From an uncultured Rothia sp. (GTDB lineage Bacteria > Actinomycetota > Actinomycetes > Actinomycetales > Micrococcaceae): a stretch of DNA of 64,000 nucleotides. Positions 8,333 to 16,636 of the stretch are shown here, piece after piece. The notes below the pieces were generated by a model. It saw only the letters and a list, made by a program, of their open reading frames with translations, was not told where the DNA came from and made no database searches. The position numbers and the translations under genes are program-made. Within the stretch, counting starts at the first letter, position 1; every line of letters begins with the position of its first letter. The stretch is from assembly GCF_916715725.1 (NCBI RefSeq), contig NZ_CAKAPD010000001.1, forward strand, positions 62,001-126,000. Direction: 5' to 3'.

Positions 8333-8833
8333 CTAATCGTTCAGGTGCAGCAGCTTCAGCGAGTGCTCATACTTGATCATGAGGCAGGTACGAGTCGGTT
8401 CCTCCAGAAGCGCCAAACGCTGCGGGTCAGTATTATCCGCAATATCGGCAAGCTTCACCAGACGAGCCAAATCATTCACACGCACCCGGCTCAGATACGA
8501 CTCACGAGACTCACCCGGGCGGCGAGTCAACGCCTCAATCGCATCCACAATACGCGCCGAGAAATAACGTCCCAGATAGGGGAGAGTCACCCCCGTATCC
8601 TCAACCGTGTCATGCAGCAGCGCCACAATCTGAGCCTCGGTCTTCAGCTCTTCCAAAGACACATCGGGATGAACGGCGGCAGCCATTTCAGAGGCAAGCT
8701 TACGCGCCCCAAGAGCCACACGGCGGGGGTGGGAGATGTAGGGCCAGCCGTTACGGTCAGTCTGCCCCTCATGCGCCTTATCAGCGATGCTGTCAGCCAG
8801 GCGAATCATCTCTTTGTAGTAGCTATTCGACAT
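8333..8833 (-). CDS. Small HD-domain hydrolase, RelA/SpoT (Mesh1)-like
   Basis: This 166-residue protein consists only of an HD metal-dependent phosphohydrolase domain resembling the hydrolase half of RelA/SpoT. The motifs are HPRRVA, LLHDTVEDTGV (the HD pair) and VKLADIADN, in the order seen in small alarmone hydrolases. It has no synthetase domain, so degradation of (p)ppGpp or a related nucleotide is the likely activity. The start was moved to the second methionine (ATG at 8833): the upstream ATG is part of the Shine-Dalgarno sequence (ATGGAGG), which lies at correct distance from the second. No operon partner is adjacent. Confidence 0.82.
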   Translation of the reverse strand: MSNSYYKEMIRLADSIADKAHEGQTDRNGWPYISHPRRVALGARKLASEMAAAVHPDVSLEELKTEAQIVALLHDTVEDTGVTLPYLGRYFSARIVDAIEALTRRPGESRESYLSRVRVNDLARLVKLADIADNTDPQRLALLEEPTRTCLMIKYEHSLKLLHLND

Positions 8834-9382
8834 GAGAACCTCCATTGGTTAAAACTCTTACGAGTTCACGGCACCCGCCACCGTGCCGGTACGTTGCGCT
8901 AAGCCGATACGGAACGGTAGCTGGTACCAACACTCTACGCCAGCTGTGGGGAGGCTGTGGCGTAACTCGCCCAAAATACCCGTAATACGTCAAATATGAC
9001 GCGCCGAAGAAGAAAATAGGGTGTTTATCCTCAAAAAATGGTGGGTTTGGTACCCGTTCTGCCTCGTATCTGCGGTTGAAGATAGCGCCGCAGGAGGCGC
9101 CCGTCACCTCCGCGAAAGTGTCCGCCGAACCCTTTCATGCCGCCCGGCATAACCGACCCAAAATCTCACATGGTGGCGAAAAATTTCTAACTTTTTCTGA
9201 CGAAAACAGGCGCACAAACCGCCCAACACTATGGCAGTTTAAGCGTGTTTAGCACACACCGATACACACTCATCAAACGAAAAAAACACTCGCCCTGCGT
9301 GCCCTCCTAAAACCTCCAGAAACCCGTATTTTTCCGCGAAAATACGCGCTAAACTGGGGGCAACCAAACATCGGAGAACACC
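8834..9382. other. Intergenic region, 549 bases, no gene seen
   Basis: This is the shared upstream region of the divergent HD hydrolase and DUF4253 genes. The only frames here are short, lack ribosome-binding sites and look like chance. A TAAACT box (9350-9355) is a plausible -10 for the DUF4253 gene. No repeat, RNA gene or clear operator was found. Confidence 0.5.
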
Positions 9383-10237
9383 ATGGCAGAGCTCTACGAG
9401 CGCTTCGTCGCTTTGTATCCCTACCCACACGAGCGAATCCGCCACGGCGCCCCACGAGCCGAACTTAACCGGCGATACCTCGAACACCTTTACGAGGGCA
9501 AGAACCGGGGAACAACCCCCATCGTGGTTGCCCTCGACCCGACCCTGCTCGGGACTATTGAGAATAACGTCTCCCTGCGCACCTCAACGCCCGTGCAGAA
9601 CATCACTGCCGACACCATCGAGCGGTACGCACACGACCTCATCACCGACCAGCACCATTACCTGGACCAGGTCGGTGTAGAAGTCGCCGCGCACGAAGCC
9701 TTCCGGCACCTGAACGAGAGCGCCTACCTGCAGACCTACCGCCTCCTCATGGAGAACGGCGAACTCGGTGAAGATGACATCGGCACGCCCCTGAAAGCGG
9801 AGTACCCCTTCGAACTGACCGCCGGAATCATCAACGAGAAGGTCAAAGCCACCGACATTGATCGTGCCGCGGAACTGCTAATCATGGACCTGCCGCTGCG
9901 GGACGTATCCGGGGTGTTTGCCTACCTGCCCTTTGGCGGGTGGGACTCCAGCCCCAGTCCCGAGGCGATGCTGTCTATCGCCCGCTACTGGTTTGAACGC
10001 GATGACGCCTACCCGGCTGTTATTGCCTCGGACTTTATCGAGTTCTACACGCCGGTGCCGGTCACGACCCGCCGCGACGCAGAGATCCTGGCGGCCGAAC
10101 ACACGATGGTTTCCTCGGCGATGCCGGTGCGCGTCTACCGCGGCTTCGACAAGCTCGTGGAGGCGCTCTACGGTCAGCACGACTGGTATCTGTGGTGGGA
10201 GCAGCTCCCCGCGGCACTAGTTGTTGAGACGCCCTAA
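9383..10237 (+). CDS. DUF4253-domain protein
   Basis: This 284-residue cytoplasmic protein has an N-terminal region of about 175 residues with no recognised domain and a C-terminal DUF4253 domain (about 180-280). The domain shows FGGWDSSPSPEAMLSIARYW, a central PAVIASDFIEF strand and a closing DWYLWWEQL. DUF4253 proteins are scattered in actinobacteria and have no assigned function. CGGAGAAC provides a ribosome-binding site before the ATG. There is no signal peptide or membrane segment. It stands alone, followed by a strong terminator. Confidence 0.8.
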   Translation: MAELYERFVALYPYPHERIRHGAPRAELNRRYLEHLYEGKNRGTTPIVVALDPTLLGTIENNVSLRTSTPVQNITADTIERYAHDLITDQHHYLDQVGVEVAAHEAFRHLNESAYLQTYRLLMENGELGEDDIGTPLKAEYPFELTAGIINEKVKATDIDRAAELLIMDLPLRDVSGVFAYLPFGGWDSSPSPEAMLSIARYWFERDDAYPAVIASDFIEFYTPVPVTTRRDAEILAAEHTMVSSAMPVRVYRGFDKLVEALYGQHDWYLWWEQLPAALVVETP

Positions 10238-10263
10238 AGCGCCTGAGTTACTTGAAATAAAGT

Positions 10264-10303
10264 AAGGGGCGGGGTGAACTTTACGGTTCACCCCGCCCCT
10301 TTT
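10264..10303. terminator. Bidirectional terminator
   Basis: A perfect 16-bp GC-rich stem (10264-10279 with 10286-10301) with a 6-base loop is flanked by A and T runs. It separates the DUF4253 gene from the convergent bio transport operon. Confidence 0.92.
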
Positions 10304-10344
10304 CACGTATTTGTGCAGGTCCGCTCCGGGCTACATGCTCTGCG

Positions 10345-11019
10345 CTATTTCAGCTCGTCCACGTGCCGCGCCCGCAACGCCTTAGCGGTCGCCGCCGCGT
10401 AATCCACCGCCTGCACAACCCACGGAATCAGCAGTCGCCAATACGTGCGCTTAGGCAGGTTACGCGCCACCGCCGCACGACGCAGCGCACCCCAGCGGTC
10501 CATGAGCGCCGGAATTGAGCGGACCATCAACGCAATCAGCAGACCCAGGCGCTCGGGAGACAGACCCACAAAACGCAGAGGCGAACAGAGCCGCACAAAG
10601 CCGTCAATCAGAACCGGCAGGGGAGTGCTCACCAGCAGCGCGCGGGACGCGTAGAAAGCCGTCAGCATGGTCGCAATAGCATCCGCACCAGAGGCGTACT
10701 GTCCCGTGAACACGTAGTAGGCAACCATGATCAGCAGCAGCAGAGACAGCGTGCGGACCACCAGCCACAGCTGGGAGGCGGGCACACCAGCCCACAACGC
10801 GCACAGCGTGGACGCGACCAAAGCCACCAGCGCCACCTGCCAGCCGGTCACCGCCAACAGCAGGAACAGCCCAAAGAAGAGCGTGCCCTTGAGCCACAGC
10901 GGCGCCCGATGCACCGGCGTGTTCAACGGCTGGTAGAAACCCACCAGCAGGGTACCGGGGTTGAAATCCGAGCCCTGGGAGGCGGGACGAGGGTTCACGC
11001 GCGGCGTGTTAGCGCCCAT
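10345..11019 (-). CDS. bioN: Biotin ECF transporter, transmembrane coupling protein BioN
   Basis: This 224-residue CbiQ-family protein couples the ATPase to the substrate-binding subunit of an energy-coupling factor importer. Four to five hydrophobic segments are visible, and the C-terminus carries the ALRARHV coupling motif. The start was placed at ATG 11019, where an AGGAGG lies 6 bases upstream and the protein starts MGANTPRVN; the longer frame is an artefact of overlap with bioM. The reading frames overlap by 11 bases. Neighbouring bioM and bioY identify the substrate as biotin. Confidence 0.9.
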   Translation of the reverse strand: MGANTPRVNPRPASQGSDFNPGTLLVGFYQPLNTPVHRAPLWLKGTLFFGLFLLLAVTGWQVALVALVASTLCALWAGVPASQLWLVVRTLSLLLLIMVAYYVFTGQYASGADAIATMLTAFYASRALLVSTPLPVLIDGFVRLCSPLRFVGLSPERLGLLIALMVRSIPALMDRWGALRRAAVARNLPKRTYWRLLIPWVVQAVDYAAATAKALRARHVDELK

Positions 11020-11902
11020 GCGCGCCTCCTGACGAGTCCAGACCTTCGGTAGCGCCCTCGTTGGGGAACCCCTCGGCACACCACGTGCGGTACTGCTGCA
11101 CCAGCTGCGCCGCATCCCCCTGAGCGAGCAAACGGCCGTCATGAATAATCACGGCTTCATCGCAGGATGCCGCCAAATCCAGGTCGTGCGTGCTGAGCAC
11201 CAGCATCTGATCCAGCGACTCCAAATGCTTCAGCAACCGCGCGCGATTGCGCAAATCCAGCAGGGTGGTCGGCTCATCGAGCAGAAGAATCTGCGGGCGC
11301 GCCGCCAGCACACTGGTGAGAGCGACCAGCTGCTTTTCGCCTCCTGAGAGAGTGAAAACGCTCTGGTCCTCCAGACGTTCGAGGCCACGCTCACGGAGCA
11401 GTTCACGAATCCGTTCGCGGCGCTGCTCACCTCTGAGGGAACTACCTTCAACGGCTGCGGCACGGCGCAGACTCAGGTCAATATCCTCGGCAACGGTGGG
11501 CATAATCAGCTGCGCCTCCGGCTGGGCAAAGAGCATGCCCACACCCTCAAAAGCGACCTGTGAATTACCGCGAGCACCCGCACCCTTCGAGCTGCGGCTC
11601 GGCGCCTCCAGGGTGTCGACACCGTTCACGCGCACGACACCCTCATCCGGGTGGGTGAGCCCATTGAAAAGCCCCAGCAGGGTAGACTTGCCGCTACCGT
11701 TCAGACCCAGAACCGCGGTGCGCTTCGCCGTGAACCGCAGGCTCACATCCTTGAGGATACGGCGATGCCCGCCTTCGGGCAGCTCGGTGAAAACACTCAC
11801 CGATTCAAGCTCAAGGGCGGGCATGCTGGTAGAGGCGCTCACCGCCTGTTCGCCCTGTACCTGCTGCGGTGCAGGCTGGCGCGTGGAGCGGCGAAAAAAC
11901 AT
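11009..11902 (-). CDS. bioM: Biotin ECF transporter, ATP-binding protein BioM
   Basis: This 297-residue ATPase powers biotin uptake. It has Walker A GLNGSGKST, signature LSGGEKQL and Walker B ILLLDEPT, in the usual spacing for an ECF A-component. The N-terminal 30 residues are a poorly conserved tail. ATG at 11902 is favoured over a GTG seven codons upstream because GAGAGG lies 7 bases before it. It sits between bioY and bioN in a three-gene minus-strand operon. Confidence 0.92.
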   Translation of the reverse strand: MFFRRSTRQPAPQQVQGEQAVSASTSMPALELESVSVFTELPEGGHRRILKDVSLRFTAKRTAVLGLNGSGKSTLLGLFNGLTHPDEGVVRVNGVDTLEAPSRSSKGAGARGNSQVAFEGVGMLFAQPEAQLIMPTVAEDIDLSLRRAAAVEGSSLRGEQRRERIRELLRERGLERLEDQSVFTLSGGEKQLVALTSVLAARPQILLLDEPTTLLDLRNRARLLKHLESLDQMLVLSTHDLDLAASCDEAVIIHDGRLLAQGDAAQLVQQYRTWCAEGFPNEGATEGLDSSGGAHGR

Positions 11903-11934
11903 AGCTATCCTCTCGTGCGGCACATTGTGTGCCT

Positions 11935-12567
11935 TTAACGCTGGGTAGAAGCCAGAGACGGGAAGGCGCGGCGTACCGACAAACCAACCAGAACCGCGAT
12001 CGTGGACTTCACCAGATCCCAGGGAACGAACACCATTGCCGCGCTGAATGCGGCGTCAAAAGTCATGTGGGCGTTCACCATCATACCGGCGATACCGCAG
12101 GCGGTCAGAACCACAAAACCGCAGAAGTTCGCGAGCAGAGCCATGAGGAAGGTTGCACCCACCGAACGGGTGTTGCGGGTGAACAGGTAGGCGAGGGTAC
12201 CGGCAATAGCGGCGAAGGGCAGGAAGCCGAGCAGGTAGCCGGCACTCGGGGAGGCGAGCGTACCCAGACCAGCGCCGCCCTTAGCGAAGATAGGCAGGCC
12301 CGCGAAACCAACCAGCAGGTACAGTGCCACGGAGGCGGTGGCGCGCTTGCCGCCGAGCACCTGAGCGGTGATGTAAATGCCGAGGGTCTGGAAGGTGAAG
12401 GGAACCGCAACGCCACCCAAGCTGACGGCGGGCATGATGGCGAGCGCGGCGATGAAGCCTGCAAACACTGCGATGAGGGAGAGGTCGGTGGCGAGCGAGG
12501 TCTTTGCCGCTACGTTACGGCGCGGTGCCTGGGTTGCTTGGGATGATTCGCGCACGGAATCGGTCAT
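11935..12567 (-). CDS. bioY: Biotin ECF transporter, substrate-binding subunit BioY
   Basis: This 210-residue membrane protein is the S-component that binds biotin. It has about six hydrophobic segments and family landmarks such as AVPFTFQTLGIYITAQVLGG, YLLVGFAGLPIF and SPSAGYLLGF. It is the first gene of the bioYMN operon. Its upstream region carries a candidate biotin-responsive operator at 12661-12673. No biotin synthesis gene occurs in the window, which fits a biotin-importing host-associated bacterium, though such genes could lie elsewhere. Confidence 0.95.
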   Translation of the reverse strand: MTDSVRESSQATQAPRRNVAAKTSLATDLSLIAVFAGFIAALAIMPAVSLGGVAVPFTFQTLGIYITAQVLGGKRATASVALYLLVGFAGLPIFAKGGAGLGTLASPSAGYLLGFLPFAAIAGTLAYLFTRNTRSVGATFLMALLANFCGFVVLTACGIAGMMVNAHMTFDAAFSAAMVFVPWDLVKSTIAVLVGLSVRRAFPSLASTQR

Positions 12568-12660
12568 TGGGGTGGTGCTCCTTTGGTACGTATTTCTCCG
12601 CAGATTTTTCTGCGGAGTTGAGGGTAGCGGTGGTTGACTTGCTTGTCACAACCCAGTTTT

Positions 12661-12673
12661 TGAACAATGTTCT
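12661..12673. promoter_or_regulatory. Candidate BioQ-type operator upstream of bioY
   Basis: TGAAC-AAT-GTTCT contains the palindrome GAACAATGTTC. It resembles the TGAAC-N3-GTTAC-type site described for the actinobacterial biotin regulator BioQ and lies about 95 bases upstream of bioY. The site is seen; the regulator is inferred. Confidence 0.5.
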
Positions 12674-12860
12674 ATGAATGGTGTCCGGTATGTATAGTAC
12701 ACCGCACACCATGAAAACAAAAGGTGCCCCACATGCGCACTCGGCACACCTGCACTAAAATTGATGAGGTGCTCCGCGCGCTCGCCGCTTCTAACCCGGC
12801 GAATCCCGCCTACCGAGCATTACCAGCCCACACACCAGACCGCCATCCGGAAAGGCACCC

Positions 12861-14459
12861 ATGATTGCTGTACAGAACCTCGAATTGCGTGCAGGCGCGC
12901 GCCTGCTCATGGAAGAGGTCACCTTCCGCATCGATAAGGGCGACAAGATCGGTCTGGTGGGCCGTAACGGTGCCGGCAAGACCACTATGACTAAGGTGCT
13001 TGCCGGTCTGACCCTGCCCGCTGACGGTACGGTCACCCGCAGCGGCACTATTGGCTATCTTCCGCAGGACCCGAAGGTAGATGACATGAGCCAGCTGGCG
13101 CGTGACCGTATCCTTTCGGCGCGTGGCCTGGACGGTGTGGCGCGCAAGATGCGTCAGGCGCAGGACGATATGGCGAGTGAGGACCCGGCGGTGCGCGCTA
13201 AGGGTATGCGCCGCTACGACCGTCTTGAGGCTGAGTTTATTGCCGGTGGCGGCTACGCGGCTGAGTCGGAGGCGGCGGTCATCACCTCCAATTTGGACCT
13301 GCCGGAGCGTGTACTCTCTCAGCCACTCTCAACCCTTTCGGGTGGTCAGCGTCGCCGTGTGGAGCTGGCGCGCATCCTCTTCTCTAATGCAGACACCATG
13401 CTGCTGGATGAGCCGACCAACCACCTGGATGCCGACTCGATTCTGTGGTTGCGCGATTTCTTGAAGAACTTCTCGGGCGGCCTGATGGTCATTAGCCACG
13501 ATGTTGACCTGATGGAGCTGGTCGTCAACCGCGTCTTCTACCTGGACGCGAACCGCTGCGTGATTGACCAGTACAACATGGGCTGGAAGAACTACCTGAC
13601 TCAGCGTGAGCAGGATGAGCACCGCCGCAAGCGTGAGCGTGCGAATGCGCAGAAGAAGGCGAATGCTCTGATGGAGCAGGCGAATAAGATGCGCGCGAAG
13701 GCGACGAAGGCTGTTGCTGCTCAGCAGATGATTAAGCGTGCTGAGAAGCTTCTGCGTGGCCTGGAGGAGGAGCGTCAGAGCGATAAGGTTGCGGCGATTC
13801 GCTTCCCGGATCCGGCACCGTGCGGTAAGACCCCGCTGTCTGCGCAGGGGCTGTCCAAGTCCTATGGTTCGCTGGAGATTTTCACGGATGTTGACCTTGC
13901 CATTGACCGCGGTTCGCGCGTGGTGGTGCTGGGTCTGAACGGTGCCGGTAAGACCACTCTGCTGCGTATGCTGGCGGGTTCGACTCAGCCCGATACGGGT
14001 GAGGTTGTGTACGGTCACGGCGCGAAGCTGGGCTATTTTGCGCAGGAGCACGAAATCCTGGATGGTGACCGCACCGTCTTTGAGAACATGAAGTCTGCCG
14101 CGCCGGATCTGGACGACACTCGCGTGCGCACGATCCTGGGTTCGTTCCTGTTCTCCGGTGATGACGTGGATAAGCCCGCCGGCGTTCTTTCCGGTGGTGA
14201 GAAGACCCGTCTGTCGTTGGCTACTCTGGTGGCGTCGAGTGCGAATGTGCTGCTGCTGGATGAGCCGACCAACAACCTGGACCCCGCCTCGCGTGAGGAG
14301 ATTCTGAACGCGCTGAAGGCGTACCAGGGCGCTATTGTGATGGTTTCTCACGATGAGGGCGCTGTGGAGGCACTCGACCCGGAGCGTGTGCTGCTTCTGC
14401 CGGATGCGGTGGAGGACCTGTGGTCGAAGGATTACCAGGATCTAATTTCGCTGGCGTAA
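12861..14459 (+). CDS. ABC-F family ATPase (two ABC domains)
   Basis: This 532-residue soluble protein carries two ATP-binding cassettes (Walker A GRNGAGKTT near residue 37 and GLNGAGKTT near 357; signatures LSGGQRRR and LSGGEKTR) joined by a Lys/Arg/Glu-rich linker near residues 240-300, and has no membrane domain. ABC-F proteins act on the ribosome as translation factors or antibiotic-resistance factors. The short linker and the C-terminus ending soon after the second cassette favour a housekeeping translation factor over a resistance protein. GGAAAGG precedes the ATG. It is a single-gene unit. Confidence 0.9.
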   Translation: MIAVQNLELRAGARLLMEEVTFRIDKGDKIGLVGRNGAGKTTMTKVLAGLTLPADGTVTRSGTIGYLPQDPKVDDMSQLARDRILSARGLDGVARKMRQAQDDMASEDPAVRAKGMRRYDRLEAEFIAGGGYAAESEAAVITSNLDLPERVLSQPLSTLSGGQRRRVELARILFSNADTMLLDEPTNHLDADSILWLRDFLKNFSGGLMVISHDVDLMELVVNRVFYLDANRCVIDQYNMGWKNYLTQREQDEHRRKRERANAQKKANALMEQANKMRAKATKAVAAQQMIKRAEKLLRGLEEERQSDKVAAIRFPDPAPCGKTPLSAQGLSKSYGSLEIFTDVDLAIDRGSRVVVLGLNGAGKTTLLRMLAGSTQPDTGEVVYGHGAKLGYFAQEHEILDGDRTVFENMKSAAPDLDDTRVRTILGSFLFSGDDVDKPAGVLSGGEKTRLSLATLVASSANVLLLDEPTNNLDPASREEILNALKAYQGAIVMVSHDEGAVEALDPERVLLLPDAVEDLWSKDYQDLISLA

Positions 14460-14485
14460 AGCGTGATCCGCTGACATAAGAGTAC

Positions 14486-14523
14486 GGGGAGGCCCCGGTA
14501 CCGTGTGGTGCCGGGGCCTCCCC
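14486..14523 (+). terminator. Terminator of the ABC-F gene
   Basis: A 17-bp stem with one mismatch (14486-14502 with 14507-14523) and a GTGT loop lies 27 bases after the stop. There is no T run, so efficiency is uncertain. Confidence 0.7.
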
Positions 14524-14910
14524 TGTGTATTGCGGTTCTGTGTATTGCGGTGTATTGCGCGCTGTTTTATTGTTCTCCGCGTATTTTCTGTGGTCTAAAC
14601 ATGTGTTGCGGATATATTGCAGTCATTTTTCTGGTGCATATCGCAGAAAAATGTGACCTGACCCGTGGGGTTGTATTGTTTTCTGATCATATGTGGTGTA
14701 ATTGCTTTCCCGTGCATGTGACTTGTGGGTTCTGACACACGAAACTCGCGGCGTATTTGACGGGAAATCATGTTGCCTTGTGGGTTTTTCTGAGTAAAAG
14801 AAAAGCTCTCAGTCGATATTTCAGGGGGTCTGTGTGGGCTTTTTGAATTTTTCGTGTGTCTCTACATACATTGTGGGAAAAATGGTAGAAACACAACATG
14901 TACGAGGCGT
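14524..14910. other. Intergenic region without a recognisable gene
   Basis: Base composition falls below the genome average here and stop codons are frequent in all frames. Three closely spaced copies of TGTATTGCG occur between about 14526 and 14560. Nothing else coherent was seen. It may be decayed sequence or a long upstream region for the small ORF at 15031. Confidence 0.4.
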
Positions 14911-14915
14911 AGACT

Positions 14916-15030
14916 TATAACTGTTCCCGCCATTGCGAGGACGCAAATGCGAAACATTAGGGCTCACTACCGATGGTGAGCTAACGCGGGGGAGAAGAGA
15001 TTCCCGCCCGCTCACGAAGGAGAACTACCA
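14916..15030 (+). ncRNA. Candidate structured 5' leader before a 28-residue ORF
   Basis: A -10 box TATAAC (14916-14921) predicts a transcript starting near 14928. The roughly 100-base leader can fold into three consecutive stem-loops: CATTGCG with CGCAAATG (about 14931-14949), GCTCAC with GTGAGC (14962-14981) and GCGGG with CCCGC (14986-15007). A strong GAAGGAG site follows. I could not match the leader to any riboswitch class I know. It may be a regulatory leader or a small RNA that also encodes a peptide. Confidence 0.4.
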
Positions 15031-15117
15031 ATGCACAACACTGAGTTCGAGAAGTACCCCACCTCCGGTGAAGAGAACGTTGAGGTTGACGTCTTCTGGC
15101 CCATCCAGGACGCTTAA
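15031..15117 (+). CDS. Predicted 28-residue small protein
   Basis: A 29-codon frame starts at ATG 15031, with GAAGGAG ideally placed upstream, and ends at TAA 15117. The peptide is acidic and hydrophilic (start MHNTEFEKYPTSG, end VFWPIQDA), with no signal peptide, membrane segment or cysteine. It is bounded by a promoter-like box, a structured leader and a strong terminator, so it looks like a complete transcription unit. It resembles no family I recognise. Protein, peptide precursor or leader peptide are all possible; the neighbours give no hint of a modification enzyme. Confidence 0.55.
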   Translation: MHNTEFEKYPTSGEENVEVDVFWPIQDA

Positions 15118-15151
15118 TCTCTCACCCCGATAGGTCGGGATAAGGATTAGA

Positions 15152-15193
15152 AAAGCGCCCCGCCGCTTCCATAGGGAAGTGACGGGGCGCTTT
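15152..15193. terminator. Terminator after the small ORF
   Basis: An 11-bp stem (AAAGCGCCCCG at 15152-15162 with 15183-15193) encloses a smaller CTTC/GAAG hairpin. A and T runs on both sides suit both the small ORF and the convergent YdjM-like gene. Confidence 0.85.
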
Positions 15194-15254
15194 GCTGTCT
15201 AAATTCTGTTATCTGAACGCTACTGTCTGAGTCATGTTGCCTGAGCTCTGTACG

Positions 15255-15983
15255 TTATGCGGCGTGAATACCCAACCCAAACATTTGCAGGGGGTATTCG
15301 ATAAAGCCCATCATGGCTGCCGCGTACCAGGCAACGTAGCCGGTCAGCGCTAGAACGAGTGCCTTCTCGCGCACGCTACCGGCATCACCCAGAATAGGCA
15401 GTGCCATGTACCCGCTCTTTTTCCATAAGGGAGACGCCACCAGAGGCTTGATAACAATGGGGTAGAGGGGTAGTAGTCCGCGGGTGGTGAGCAGGTCGCC
15501 AATCAGGTGAATAGTCGCGCCGACTGAAATAGCCCAGGGGAGTAGCGCCAGCGAATCGGTCGTGTAGGCGGCGTATCCGAGGGCAACGGCACCGATCCAT
15601 CCACCCGGTGCACCGAGCACACGCAATGCTAGACCGCCCGAGAACGCCGCAAGGAGCAGTGAAGCCCAGGGGATTCCGTTATAGCTCAGGTTGGCACTGA
15701 AATAGGCAATCGCCCAGAAGGCTACCAAACCCAGGATGGAGTGCGTTCCCTTACGATGCCCGCCGCTGACTGCCCCGACAAAGTGCGCTACCCAGCGTGA
15801 AATGGGCGGAATGGAGTTGGCGATACTGCCGTTGTGGTGGTCAATATCCGGCAGCATTCCGGCACCGGCACACGCCAGGGTGGTCACAATGAGGGTGGGT
15901 GTGTCGGGAACCTGCACTACTCCCGTCTCGACGAGCACGAGCCAGCCAGCTGCGGCGCTGACGGTGTGCGAATAGCCCATCAT
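15255..15983 (-). CDS. YdjM-like membrane-bound metal-dependent hydrolase family protein
   Basis: This 242-residue integral membrane protein belongs to the YdjM/DUF457 family, often annotated as LexA-regulated membrane-bound hydrolase. Family motifs are HTVSAAAGW near the start, LPDIDHHNGS with the metal-type D-D-H cluster near residue 45, and GGHRKGTHSILG near 75, with HLIGDLLTTRG later. About five hydrophobic segments are present. AAGGAGG precedes the ATG but is immediately followed by CACCTCC, so a small hairpin could hide the ribosome-binding site. The substrate is unknown. Confidence 0.82.
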   Translation of the reverse strand: MMGYSHTVSAAAGWLVLVETGVVQVPDTPTLIVTTLACAGAGMLPDIDHHNGSIANSIPPISRWVAHFVGAVSGGHRKGTHSILGLVAFWAIAYFSANLSYNGIPWASLLLAAFSGGLALRVLGAPGGWIGAVALGYAAYTTDSLALLPWAISVGATIHLIGDLLTTRGLLPLYPIVIKPLVASPLWKKSGYMALPILGDAGSVREKALVLALTGYVAWYAAAMMGFIEYPLQMFGLGIHAA

Positions 15984-16122
15984 GGGGGAGGTGCCTCCTT
16001 GAGTGTGATGACTCTGTGTCCCGGGATGCTATACCCGAATGTATTAGAACAAATATAGCATATATCGAAATTACTTTCGATAGCGCTTGGGTCGCCGCCT
16101 CAGCCAGAGACCTCAGCCGGCG

Positions 16123-16350
16123 CTACCCCTCAAACGGCAGAGTCTGCTTCCAGAAATCGCGCTCGCGCAGGTAGTTCTCCAGCCAGCCCACGTGCTCCGA
16201 GCATGCCAGCCAAATCTTGCGGCGCTCGGGGGTGTGCACCTTCGGGTTGTTCCAGAGCAGCTGAAATTCTGCCGCCTGCTGGCAGCCCTTGCGGGAGCAC
16301 TTGGCGTACTCGGGCTGTGCGTCCTGTGAGAGTGAGCCGAGCAGATCCAT
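16123..16350 (-). CDS. Small conserved zinc-ribbon-like protein
   Basis: This 75-residue cytoplasmic protein has a CSRKGC motif near residue 18 and CSEHVGW near 50, a pattern suited to binding one metal ion, plus the conserved block NNPKVHTPERRKIW. Similar short proteins in Arthrobacter and relatives are labelled acetone carboxylase in databases. That name is not supported by length or content and should not be relied on. AAGGAT lies upstream of the ATG. Role unknown. Confidence 0.7.
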   Translation of the reverse strand: MDLLGSLSQDAQPEYAKCSRKGCQQAAEFQLLWNNPKVHTPERRKIWLACSEHVGWLENYLRERDFWKQTLPFEG

Positions 16351-16636
16351 GTCTTCTTATCCTTACTATTGCGCCTCTACGTGCGGTATTACTCCGTGCC
16401 TGTGCAACCCCGCAGAAAAGGGGTGCGGGCAGTTCCGCTTCAGCTAGTGTACGCGCCCGATGAGGCATGTAAAAGAAGGGGAGTAGGCGTTCAGTGTTCA
16501 AAAGCGGAGTGTAGCCTGCGGCACCATCACCCTAAAACGCGGTAAAATAAGGTTCGACTGTCCATCCGTCCACACCCCGACCGCGGAGCCGCTGCATCGG
16601 CTCCGATTGCGAGGGGTCGACTCATCAAGGAAGCTC

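Noticed and set aside
8823..9107. A 94-residue minus-strand frame upstream of the HD hydrolase
   Set aside because: No ribosome-binding site, odd composition, and it overlaps the HD gene start and its Shine-Dalgarno sequence.
14505..14735. A Cys-rich 76-residue plus-strand frame after the ABC-F gene
   Set aside because: It starts inside the terminator stem, has no ribosome-binding site, and arises from TGT-rich low-complexity DNA.
16123..16350. Acetone carboxylase subunit
   Set aside because: The database-style name does not fit a 75-residue protein with a metal-ribbon pattern and no carboxylase partners.
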